A stretch of 53,718 bases of DNA, taken from the NCBI GenBank assembly GCA_028280415.1, contig JANQLV010000063.1:1-53718 (forward strand), given 5' to 3'. This document shows positions 28,608 to 36,484 of this stretch, one piece after another; the stretch's first letter is position 1; each line of letters begins with the position of its first letter. Both the position numbers and the translations under genes were made by a program. This stretch comes from Saprospiraceae bacterium (GTDB lineage: Bacteria > Bacteroidota > Bacteroidia > Chitinophagales > Saprospiraceae). The notes beneath the pieces were generated by a model. That model did not search any database, had not been told where the DNA came from, and saw nothing but the letters and a program-made list of their open reading frames with translations.

Positions 28608-29213
28608 TTATTGACTTCCTCTTTTATTCAATTCATCTCTGATCTCGGCAGCACGTTCGTAATCCTCATTGGCTAATACATCATCCAGCATTTTGGTCAA
28701 ATCCGCTTCGGAATATTGAGAAAGGGCGGTTTCTTTTCCGGCTTTCTTGCGTTTACGCTTTGGAACTTCTTCCGTTTCTTCTGTTTCTTCTTCATCTTCA
28801 GGATCTTCCAGAATAACACCGGCTGCATCCAGAATAAATTCGTAAGTATAGATCGGGCAATCAAATCGAACAGCGAGTGCCAGGGCATCAGAAGTACGAC
28901 TATCAATTTCGACAATTTTACTATCTTTCAGGCAAATCAAACGAGCATAGAAAATACCGTCCAGCAAATTATTAATTACAACTTCTTTAAGCTCAACCTC
29001 GAAAGTTTCCAAAGCATTTTTAAACAGATCGTGTGTCAGAGGGCGATTCGGATTCATTCTTTCCATTGCAACAGCTATGGCTTGTGCTTCGAAGCCTCCA
29101 ATAACAATCGGTAATCTGCGAGAGCCATGCTGCTCGCCCAAAACAACTGCATAATTATGGGATTGAGTTACACTATGTGATAATGCAACGATGTCGAGTT
29201 CGATCTTTTTCAT
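28608..29213 (-). CDS. DUF151 (bifunctional nuclease) protein with C-terminal UVR domain
   Basis: 201 residues. Residues about 1-135 form the DUF151 fold (HNYAVVLGEQHGSRRLPIVIGG; AMERMNPNRPLTHDLF; VEIDSRTSDALALAVRF). A linker of acidic then basic residues follows (about 138-163), then a UVR motif at the C-terminus (DDVLANEDYERAAEIRDEL). DUF151 members include plant bifunctional nucleases; UVR motifs mediate protein contacts in UvrB/UvrC and Clp-related proteins. The pairing is common in Bacteroidota, but its cellular role is not established. Confidence 0.92.
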   Translation of the reverse strand: MKKIELDIVALSHSVTQSHNYAVVLGEQHGSRRLPIVIGGFEAQAIAVAMERMNPNRPLTHDLFKNALETFEVELKEVVINNLLDGIFYARLICLKDSKIVEIDSRTSDALALAVRFDCPIYTYEFILDAAGVILEDPEDEEETEETEEVPKRKRKKAGKETALSQYSEADLTKMLDDVLANEDYERAAEIRDELNKRGSQ

Positions 29214-29558
29214 TGCTCAATTATTAAAACGTAAGGCAAAAAGAAACCAAAATACAGCATCCTTTTACAGGGTATGCCACATAAAGCTCGTAAATCAATG
29301 CCTTTTCTTTTGATTTTTGATAAAAAGGGCAAAAATGAAGGAAAGCCTTTCTTATCAGCATTTTACATTTAAAATACAAAAACACGCTCACTCATTCAAA
29401 CAGCGACTTCTTTCGGGGCACAAATGTAAGCATTTAATAGATAATTCGAAAGTCTGGAAACGATAAAGAATATCAGAGTTTTTATTTTATTTTCAAAATA
29501 AAGAAGTTTAGAATTATTGAACTTATAAACCCTTGATTTTGAATATTAACCGACACCA

Positions 29559-29588
29559 AAAAAGGTTTTTCTTTCTAAAAACCTTTTT
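29559..29588. terminator. Perfect 12-bp AT-rich hairpin
   Basis: AAAAAGGTTTTT (29559-29570) pairs with AAAAACCTTTTT (29577-29588) across a 6-nt loop. Both flanks are T/A runs, so it could end transcripts on either strand. It lies beyond the etf palindrome and has no adjacent gene end of its own. Confidence 0.45.
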
Positions 29589-29707
29589 CAAACCGGTATT
29601 CATATAAACACCTTTACAGGTCCCTTCATTCTTAAAGAACACAAGCGTTTAACGTTTCTTGATTGTTTAAGTTGCTTTATAATTGAGATAAGTATGAAAA
29701 GATATGA

Positions 29708-29776
29708 ACTATTAGACTTTGGGCATTATATTTTGGGATTATGCTCCCTAAAATCCAATGCCCGAAGTCTGATACC
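29708..29776 (-). terminator. Long imperfect palindrome 3' of etfA (family with shared word)
   Basis: Arms at 29708-29738 and 29745-29776 pair over about 31 bases with few, mostly G-U-type, differences. It ends eight bases from the etfA stop on the minus strand, so it is placed as the terminator of the etf transcript. The words GGGCATT and GATTTTAGG recur in the palindromes near 16300 and 51560. Confidence 0.6.
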
Positions 29777-29783
29777 TCAACTA

Positions 29784-30743
29784 TTAATTGGCTTTAAATT
29801 TCTTTAGCGATTCTGTAAGTCTGGGTACAACATCGAATAAATCTGCACAAACGCCATAATCTGCTGCTTTAAAGAATGGAGCTTCCGGATCTTTGTTAAT
29901 TACTACAATCACTTTCGATCTGTTAACACCGGCAAGATGCTGAATTGCTCCGCTGATACCAATTGCAAAATAAAGATTTGGGCGTATAGCAACCCCGGTT
30001 TGCCCTACGTGTTCGTGGTGAGGTCTCCAACCGGTATCGGCTACCGGGCGGGAACAGGCGGTAGTTGCCCCGATTGTTTTCGCCAGTTCTTCAATAATTC
30101 CCCAATTTTCCGGGCCTTTCATTCCGCGACCGGCAGAAACAACCAACTCGGCTTCCGGCAGAGGAACCTCTCCATCAATGGTTTTAACCTCTTTGACTTT
30201 TATTTTTGAAGCTGGTAAATCCAGGGACAGACCGGTTACTTCGGCCGCTGCTCCATTTTGCTCTGGCTGTAAAGAATTTCCCATTAGAGAAAGCACTTTC
30301 ACATCCGAATTAATACTATATTCTGCGATAGCTTTTCCGGAAAAAACATTTTTTCTGACTTTAAAGCCACCTTCTACATTGGGTAGACTATTCACTCCGG
30401 CTACGGAGCCCGCATTGAGTTTAACTGCAAGCCTCCCCAATAAAGACTTTCCGGTAGAACTATGGCTTAAGACGACGACACCTGCACCTATTTTTTCGGC
30501 AGCTTGAGCGATCGCCGTTGCATAAACCTGGCTGTCAAAATTGTTTAATTGCTCATCGGAAACGTGATGAACTTTTGCTGCTCCATAAGTTCCTAAGATA
30601 CCGGGATTCTCTACAGAAGAACCGAATACCAGCGCTTCACAGCCGGTCCCCAGTAAAGCAGCCATTTTATTTCCATAGGTCACTGCTTCAAAAGCTGATT
30701 TTTTGAACTGACCTTTTTGATTTTCTACAAAAACAAGAACCAT
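29784..30743 (-). CDS. etfA: Electron transfer flavoprotein alpha subunit
   Basis: 319 residues. The N-terminal domain (about 1-190) has the ETF alpha/beta fold. The C-terminal FAD domain (about 195-319) has VSAGRGMKGPENWG, GATTACSRPVADTGWRPHHEHVGQTG, and AIGISGAIQHLAGVNRSKVIVVINKDPEAP, all standard FAD-contact segments. With EtfB it carries electrons from acyl-CoA and related dehydrogenases to ETF:quinone oxidoreductase. It follows etfB after 44 bases. Confidence 0.97.
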   Translation of the reverse strand: MVLVFVENQKGQFKKSAFEAVTYGNKMAALLGTGCEALVFGSSVENPGILGTYGAAKVHHVSDEQLNNFDSQVYATAIAQAAEKIGAGVVVLSHSSTGKSLLGRLAVKLNAGSVAGVNSLPNVEGGFKVRKNVFSGKAIAEYSINSDVKVLSLMGNSLQPEQNGAAAEVTGLSLDLPASKIKVKEVKTIDGEVPLPEAELVVSAGRGMKGPENWGIIEELAKTIGATTACSRPVADTGWRPHHEHVGQTGVAIRPNLYFAIGISGAIQHLAGVNRSKVIVVINKDPEAPFFKAADYGVCADLFDVVPRLTESLKKFKAN

Positions 30744-30787
30744 TTTTATATCGAGTTTAATGCTTTTAAAAATTAAATGTCAACAGA

Positions 30788-31531
30788 TTAAATCACTTTT
30801 GCTTCTTCGTGAAGTAATCTTACCAATTCATCCATATTTTCCGGATCAATCATTTTCACCTCAGATTTAGCAGCGGGCAATTCGTAACTCACGACCACTG
30901 CAGGATCATTGGCTTCTACTGCCGGTACAACTTTAAGCGGCTTGCGTTTGGCCATCATAATTCCGCGCATATTTGGAATTCTTTGCTCTGCCATACCTTT
31001 CGCTGCACTGATGACAAAAGGCGTTTGAACCTCAACGACCTCCGTACCACCTTCGATATCTCTGGCAATTGTAGCATTGTTTCCGTCTATATCCAGTTGG
31101 GTGGCATAAGAAATGAATGGTAAATCGAGCATTTCTGCGAGCATTGCTCCAACTTCGGAGCCATTATAATCAATCGTTTCTTTCCCTAGGAAAATCATGT
31201 CAAAGCCTTCTTCTTTTGCATAAGCCGCAATCTGACTAGCTACAAAAAAAGAACTCTTGGGTTCAGCATCAACGCGAACGGCCTCGTCCGCTCCGATTGC
31301 TAATCCTTTTCTAATAACGGTATCATTTGATGCGGGGCCAACATTTACAATTGTCACCGAGCCTCCCCCTATGGCTTCTTTAATCTCCAAAGCTCGCACC
31401 AAAGCATACCATTCATCGTAGGGATTCATGATATATTGAATACCATTCGTATCAAATTCTGTATTCTCAGCGGTAAAAGCTATTTTGGAAGTAGTTTCCG
31501 GTGTTTTACTAACACAGACCAGTAGTTTCAT
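30788..31531 (-). CDS. etfB: Electron transfer flavoprotein beta subunit
   Basis: 247 residues with the ETF beta fold: MKLLVCVSKTPETTSKIAFT at the N-terminus, NPYDEWYALVRALEIKE, VRVDAEPKSSFFVASQIAAY and the AMP-binding region DMIFLGKETIDYNGSEVGAMLAE-type segment near 115-137. The C-terminal arm that embraces EtfA is present. First gene of the etfBA operon. A candidate -7 element TATATTTG lies at 31724-31717 on the minus strand, but without a good -33 element. Confidence 0.97.
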   Translation of the reverse strand: MKLLVCVSKTPETTSKIAFTAENTEFDTNGIQYIMNPYDEWYALVRALEIKEAIGGGSVTIVNVGPASNDTVIRKGLAIGADEAVRVDAEPKSSFFVASQIAAYAKEEGFDMIFLGKETIDYNGSEVGAMLAEMLDLPFISYATQLDIDGNNATIARDIEGGTEVVEVQTPFVISAAKGMAEQRIPNMRGIMMAKRKPLKVVPAVEANDPAVVVSYELPAAKSEVKMIDPENMDELVRLLHEEAKVI

Positions 31532-31862
31532 TTATTTAAAAAAGTTTTTATTAATATGATTTTATTATTTGGTAGTTCTGCTAAATCGAATAATAATGAT
31601 ATTTCCTGTCTGTCTGAAGTCCTTTCCCAATCTCTATTCCAGAAAATATAGTTTTATTAAAAATCAAACGTAGATAAACTTAAAAAGTTTGCTAATTTTG
31701 ATCGATAAAATCCACGCAAATATATGCAAAAAGAAAACAAAAAACGAGCCACTAGCGAATTTTCGCTAATTTCAAAAGTGAAGGATTAAAGCTCAGTAAA
31801 ACAATAAATTATATATTTCAATTAATTATTATTTTTAATTTTTCAATAAAAAAACAAGCATT
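31532..31862. other. Divergent spacer between etfB and the TPR gene
   Basis: AT-rich, about 330 bases. Apart from the weak etfB -7 candidate (31717-31724, minus strand), nothing recognisable was found. It must also hold the promoter of the TPR gene, which lacks an ATG start. Confidence 0.4.
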
Positions 31863-32180
31863 TTGAGTGATCGCTTAAATCAGTTAAAAAACTTTCTGGA
31901 AGCTTCTCCCAAAGATTCCTTCATCCTTTTCGCCATAGCAAAAGAGTACGAAAAACTGCAAGATGATCAGTTAGCCCTGGAACATTATTTAAAGTTGCGG
32001 AAACAGGATCCCAATTATGTTGGTCTGTACTATCATCTCGGCAAATTACACGAACGGGCCGAACGTTCTGAATCGGCAACGGAAGCCTATGAAGCCGGAA
32101 TGCTTATCGCAAAAGCCCAGGGCGATCAACATGCTTTCAGCGAATTATCCAGCGCGAAATTGAATTTGGAATACGAGTAG
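31863..32180 (+). CDS. Small tetratricopeptide-repeat protein, TTG start
   Basis: 105 residues, soluble. About two to three TPR units are readable (FILFAIAKEYEKLQDDQLALEHYLKL, DPNYVGLYYHLGKLHERAERSESATEAYEAG). Small proteins of this kind with the same opening (SDRLNQLKNFLE) occur in Bacteroidota; no role is known to me. The only in-frame initiator that keeps the first helix is TTG at 31863; no ATG or GTG is available before the repeats. It converges with dapF. Confidence 0.85.
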   Translation: MSDRLNQLKNFLEASPKDSFILFAIAKEYEKLQDDQLALEHYLKLRKQDPNYVGLYYHLGKLHERAERSESATEAYEAGMLIAKAQGDQHAFSELSSAKLNLEYE

Positions 32181-32229
32181 AGGACGAACAGGAGGCCAGG
32201 TTGCAATATCGTGAAGTCCCCTGCAAATT

Positions 32230-33030
32230 TTATACAGAAAAGCCAGCCTCTGCAGTATTTATCTTACCTTGAAAAACCAATGTCCCCTTGCCACAAAGCC
32301 AGAGATTACTAAACGTACCATCAGGTGAGTGTTCCAAACGTACACTTAAATTCCCCCCTTTGGTTACTACAGCTACTTCTTTTAACTCCGGATGCCTTAT
32401 TGCATAACTAATAGCAGAAGCCACGACACCCGTTCCGCAGGACAGGGTTTCATCTTCAACACCACGTTCATAAGTTGCGATTATTAGTGCCTTCTCTGAA
32501 ACTTCCACAAAATTTACATTGACACCTTCTTTTCTAAATCTGTTGGAATAACGTATGGCCTGACCATTTTCTACAACATTTATATCGTCAATATCTTCAA
32601 CAAAGATCACATAGTGCGGTGAGCCAGTATTTAAAAGATAGTAGTCCTCCCCTCTTTCAATTTCCAAAACATCAATCATTTTTAATTCAACCCGGTTATC
32701 CTTATCAATCCTTGCTTCATGTGGACCATCGATAGCCAGAAAAGTACATTGGGTATCAATAATCCCTAAATGAGCTGCAAAAGCGGTAATGCAACGTCCG
32801 CCATTGCCGCACATGGTGCTTTCTTTTCCATCGGCATTAAAATAAACCATTTCGAAATCATAGCCTTCTTTTTCCTGTAAAAGAATCAATCCGTCTGCCC
32901 CAATACCAAATTTTCGATCACACAAAAACTGCACTAAATCGATATCCTCTCTCTTGATGCGCAAATCCCGGTTATCGATCATCACAAAATCATTTCCCGT
33001 GCCCTGGTATTTAAAAAATACTAAATCCAT
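32230..33030 (-). CDS. dapF: Diaminopimelate epimerase
   Basis: 266 residues. The two catalytic cysteines are C74 (MCGNGGR) and C198 (LSCGTGVVA), in the two mirror-image halves of the fold. FKYQGTGNDFVMID at the N-terminus and GIGADGLI near 42-49 are signatures. The enzyme converts LL- to meso-diaminopimelate for lysine and peptidoglycan synthesis. It is monocistronic as far as can be seen, with the terminator of the T9SS gene just upstream of its start. Confidence 0.97.
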   Translation of the reverse strand: MDLVFFKYQGTGNDFVMIDNRDLRIKREDIDLVQFLCDRKFGIGADGLILLQEKEGYDFEMVYFNADGKESTMCGNGGRCITAFAAHLGIIDTQCTFLAIDGPHEARIDKDNRVELKMIDVLEIERGEDYYLLNTGSPHYVIFVEDIDDINVVENGQAIRYSNRFRKEGVNVNFVEVSEKALIIATYERGVEDETLSCGTGVVASAISYAIRHPELKEVAVVTKGGNLSVRLEHSPDGTFSNLWLCGKGTLVFQGKINTAEAGFSV

Positions 33031-33055
33031 AGTTTTCTGATTTTTATAAAAACAA

Positions 33056-33088
33056 AAGCGATCAAACCTGCTTTAGATTTGATCGCTT
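33056..33088 (-). terminator. Rho-independent terminator of the cohesin-like T9SS gene
   Basis: AAGCGATCAAA (33056-33066) pairs perfectly with TTTGATCGCTT (33078-33088). On the minus strand a T-rich run follows. It lies 27 bases after the stop of the 33115-34116 gene. Confidence 0.8.
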
Positions 33089-33114
33089 CTGTATGAAGGT
33101 GTATAATTACAAGA

Positions 33115-34116
33115 CTAATGCTGCACCTGAATTCTTTCAACATACAATCCATCTTCTACACTCAATTGCAAAAAGTAAGTACCATTTGCAAATCTCGACA
33201 AATCTAATTCTCGCTCAATATTAGCACTTTCTAACTGTTCAAAATAAATATTTTCACCTAAAATATTATAAATCGTAATTTCCAATACTTCTGGTCGTTC
33301 CAGTTGAGCTTTGAAATTGAAATGCCCCGCAGTAGGATTTGGAAAGGCCTGTACATCAATCAATGTTTCAATTTCATTTGTACTTACAATATTTCCTACC
33401 GTGAATGGCCCGATATCTGAGATACAGCCTTTGGCATCAGTGACCGTACATAGGTATTCACCTACCGGAACATCCGTTAAATCTTCCGTAGTTTGGCCCG
33501 TTTCCCAGACGAAAGTGTAAGGCGCCGTACCATTGGAAATCGTGATATCAATCGCTCCAACTGAAGTCATATTTACATCATCCGTTACTACAACCGAGCC
33601 CAGTTCCGGCTGTGCGACCATGATCATACCATCTGAAAATCCGGCATTGACCATTACGATCTCTCCCATATCATCAAGTGAGGAAACCTCTTGCATAGTA
33701 GGTTCATCCTCAAAAGTAACCATTGACAAAGAAGAATTATCACCGACTACTGTGTAAAAAATGGAAAATAATACTTCGTCATCTGCTAAAGTAATTCCTT
33801 CCAGGGCATTATCAAACCAGGAAAGTGTCAATACATCGCTTTCCGAGTTGAATGAACCAAAAAGAATATTATCACTGATAGCCCCATTAACATTGGATAC
33901 ACTATCAATTTGAATGACACTCGGATTCCATCCTATGGTATATTGGAAACTAATCATTTCCGTAAATTCTTCCACAGAAACACTTACTTCAACCGAAGCG
34001 TTCTCACAAACATCACCTCCATTAATAATAAACCCCGGTTGGGCCAGTGCGTTGAAACTATTCAGGCATAAAATTGCCAGAATTAGTAAGGGTAATCGTG
34101 TAGTTATTTTTTTCAT
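33115..34116 (-). CDS. Cohesin-like/SprB-repeat protein with T9SS sorting signal
   Basis: 333 residues. A signal peptide (about 1-25, NSFNALAQ) is followed by a cohesin-like beta domain (about 28-165: ENASVEVSVSVEEFTEMISF, QYTIGWNPSVIQIDS, LTLSWFDNALEGITLADDEV). A SprB-type repeat comes next (about 175-245: VGAIDITISNGTAPYTFVWE ... GEYLCTVTDAKGC). The C-terminal T9SS type A domain (about 255-333) has AFPNPTAGHFNF and ITIYNILGENIYFEQL. It is an exported surface or secreted protein with an adhesion-like domain set and no enzyme domain. It has its own terminator. Confidence 0.9.
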   Translation of the reverse strand: MKKITTRLPLLILAILCLNSFNALAQPGFIINGGDVCENASVEVSVSVEEFTEMISFQYTIGWNPSVIQIDSVSNVNGAISDNILFGSFNSESDVLTLSWFDNALEGITLADDEVLFSIFYTVVGDNSSLSMVTFEDEPTMQEVSSLDDMGEIVMVNAGFSDGMIMVAQPELGSVVVTDDVNMTSVGAIDITISNGTAPYTFVWETGQTTEDLTDVPVGEYLCTVTDAKGCISDIGPFTVGNIVSTNEIETLIDVQAFPNPTAGHFNFKAQLERPEVLEITIYNILGENIYFEQLESANIERELDLSRFANGTYFLQLSVEDGLYVERIQVQH

Positions 34117-34245
34117 ATGCCTCGAAATTGTAATTAGGTAAGGTTTAATAAAATTTTAGTGTTATAAATTATAAACTTGATAATATTATGTTGCAGCTTA
34201 ATTATAAATAGCAAGCTCCTGTATGCCTATATACAGGAAGGTTAT

Positions 34246-34461
34246 TTAATTTTCAGGTAATTGAGTATTAGCCGAATCCTTTTCCAGGCTCGACGACTCT
34301 TGGAAGATAGGGGGTGAATGGTCTAGTGTAGAATATCTGTAAATCGCTAAAACTAGCAGTACCACAATTATGCCAAGTGAGATAAATGAGAACTTCCATC
34401 CCCATATATTTCCGGGATAGGCTTTATCCTTGTTCTCTTTGCCCTGATTAAATATATCCAT
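34246..34461 (-). CDS. Small single-pass membrane protein
   Basis: 71 residues. A hydrophilic N-terminus, one membrane helix (about 27-42, FISLGIIVVLLVLAIYRY) and a polar tail. No family recognised. Start ATG 34461. Protein-like composition and its separate position favour a real gene, but its length leaves doubt. Confidence 0.6.
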   Translation of the reverse strand: MDIFNQGKENKDKAYPGNIWGWKFSFISLGIIVVLLVLAIYRYSTLDHSPPIFQESSSLEKDSANTQLPEN

Positions 34462-34850
34462 TTACAAAATTATATTAGCATTAGTCAAAATATCAAAACA
34501 CAGATAGTACCAAAAATCAAAAAAACACATTGAACGGATACAGTGAATCCGGTTTTTGGTTTTCAAAAATATAACTATAGCAGAGCCCGGTATTTCACAC
34601 TTTTGTCGCGCAAAAACCGTTATAAGATGGGTATACTCAGAAACAAGTATTAAGGTTAACTGTTAGAATATTGTCACAAAATACATAGAAATAATTGATA
34701 TTTTCGTCTAACAATCTTAATTTAACTATCGGATAATCATACTTTTAGTATTTTACTCTTTCAACTCACCGACTAGATTGTGTGATACAAACGAATGATG
34801 ATAGAACTGCGCTATCCTTTTATAGTTAAAAATTATAATTAGTTCACTAT
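34462..34850. other. Divergent spacer with a nested inverted repeat
   Basis: 389 bases upstream of htrA and the small membrane gene. An outer repeat ACCAAAAA/TTTTTGGT (starting near 34509 and ending near 34561) encloses CGGAT/ATCCG, a possible leader hairpin. No TAnnTTTG promoter was found on either strand. Confidence 0.35.
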
Positions 34851-36266
34851 ATGAAAAATTTAGTTGTCATTACTGTGGTTTCAGTGCTTAGTGCCCTTAT
34901 ATCCGTTAGTGTTTACAAGCATTTCGAAGAACCTCAGGAAGTGATTATACGCGAACAGGCGCCAGTTAGATATACTAATTATACGGATGACCTGTTATCA
35001 GGTAATAAACAAAGAACTTTCCTTTCTTCTTCACCTACTAATTTTACTAAAGCTGCAGAGGCCGTTACGCCCGGTGTAGTAAACATCAAAGCCTACTCCG
35101 GCGGGAGCATCGATTGGTGGAGCAGTAATTACGGTGGTTCTTCGGGCTCCGGCGTAATCATTTCTCCGGATGGATATATCGTTACTAATAATCATGTGAT
35201 CGAAGAAGGTAATCAAATCGAAGTAACCCTCAATGATAAACGGAAATTTGAAGCCAAGCTGATTGGTACCGATCCATCAACGGATCTTGCCCTTCTAAAA
35301 ATTGATGCGGATCAACTTCCATATCTGGTCTTTGGCAATTCCGATAGCATTCGGGTTGGCGAATGGGTACTCGCCGTTGGCAATCCCTTTAACCTGGAAT
35401 CAACTGTAACGGCTGGAATTGTCAGTGCCAAGGGGCGGAGCATCGATATTCTTGAAGGAGAATATAAAATCGAAAGTTTTATCCAAACCGATGCTGCTGT
35501 AAATCCTGGAAATAGCGGTGGCGCCCTGGTAAATACAAATGGTGAACTTGTGGGCATAAATACAGCAATCATTACCCGTTCGGGCAGATACGAAGGCTAC
35601 TCTTTTGCGGTTCCGGCTAATTTGGCCCGGAAAGTCATTCGGGATTTAAAAGATTTTGGTACAGTGCAACGGGGTATCCTGGGGATCGGTATCGATGAAG
35701 TAAACAGCGAACTGGCGGAAGACCTGGGTTTAAACTCTGTCGAAGGGGTTTATGTTACCAGAGTGACGAAAGGAAGTGGTGCCTCGGATGCCGGTATTAA
35801 AAGAGGTGATGTAATCATCAGTATCAATAGCTTAAAAACCTCAACTATCCCGGAGCTACAGGAAAAAGTTGCCCGCTATCGCCCTGGTAATAAAGTTGCT
35901 GTAGAATATATCAGAGATGGCAGAAAATACAAAACCGATGTAGTGCTCAAAAATAAAAGTAATACGACTGCTTTGGTCGGTGAAAACTCTATGTTACGCG
36001 ATTTGGGTTTTGAATTGAGAGACCTGTCAGACAGCGAGCGTAGAAAATTAAAAACAGAAGGTGCTTATGTAGTAAGTATCACCAGAGGTTCAAAAATTGA
36101 ACGCACCAATATGGATCCCGGATTTATCATTACCAAAGTAAATGATCGCACGGTAAAAAATGTCGATGATCTTATTAGTTTATTAAAAAATGCGTCGGGC
36201 AAAGTAATGTTGGAAGGGGTTTATGAAAATTATCCCGGAGAATATTACTACGCTTTTCCTATATAA
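34851..36266 (+). CDS. HtrA/DegP-type periplasmic serine protease with two PDZ domains
   Basis: 471 residues. An N-terminal signal/anchor (about 1-22) precedes a trypsin-like protease domain with triad H115 (TNNHVIEEG), D145 (STDLALLK) and S222 (NPGNSGGAL). PDZ1 (about 285-370) has GVYVTRVTKGSGASDAGIKR and GDVIISIN; PDZ2 (about 385-460) ends in VMLEGVYENYPGEYYYAF. Such proteins degrade or refold damaged envelope proteins. It is followed by a clear terminator. The symbol is left blank because DegP and DegQ types cannot be separated by eye. Confidence 0.95.
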   Translation: MKNLVVITVVSVLSALISVSVYKHFEEPQEVIIREQAPVRYTNYTDDLLSGNKQRTFLSSSPTNFTKAAEAVTPGVVNIKAYSGGSIDWWSSNYGGSSGSGVIISPDGYIVTNNHVIEEGNQIEVTLNDKRKFEAKLIGTDPSTDLALLKIDADQLPYLVFGNSDSIRVGEWVLAVGNPFNLESTVTAGIVSAKGRSIDILEGEYKIESFIQTDAAVNPGNSGGALVNTNGELVGINTAIITRSGRYEGYSFAVPANLARKVIRDLKDFGTVQRGILGIGIDEVNSELAEDLGLNSVEGVYVTRVTKGSGASDAGIKRGDVIISINSLKTSTIPELQEKVARYRPGNKVAVEYIRDGRKYKTDVVLKNKSNTTALVGENSMLRDLGFELRDLSDSERRKLKTEGAYVVSITRGSKIERTNMDPGFIITKVNDRTVKNVDDLISLLKNASGKVMLEGVYENYPGEYYYAFPI

Positions 36267-36293
36267 ATCCGAAATTATTTTCGAATTAAAATC

Positions 36294-36327
36294 AAAAGAC
36301 CTGTTAGCCTCTGCTATCAGGTCTTTT
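36294..36327 (+). terminator. Rho-independent terminator of htrA
   Basis: AAAAGACCTG (36294-36303) pairs with CAGGTCTTTT (36318-36327), extending to about 13 bp with the inner bases, and is followed by a T run. It lies 28 bases after the htrA stop codon. Confidence 0.85.
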
Positions 36328-36484
36328 TTGTACTTTTACAGCACTTTGTCATGCCACAAAGTTTTATAACCATTTGTGAAATATTTCCTTAGATGTATTG
36401 AATATGAGTCAACCTCTTATCCACATATTACATTACATATTAGATGTCACTGTTAAACCAAGTTAAAACCAACAGAATAGAACT

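Larger units (their letters stand above)
29214..29783. other. Intergenic region with two hairpins and a candidate promoter
   Basis: It contains the etf terminator palindrome at 29708-29776 and a second perfect hairpin at 29559-29588 (both listed). A TACATTTG (-7-like) on the minus strand at 29421-29428 could serve the DUF151 gene, with a leader near 200 bases and a poor -33 element. No convincing ORF was found. Confidence 0.5.

Noticed and set aside
36417-36425. Perfect DnaA-box sequence TTATCCACA
   Set aside because: It is isolated; no further boxes, dnaA/dnaN genes or strand-shift of genes suggest an origin.
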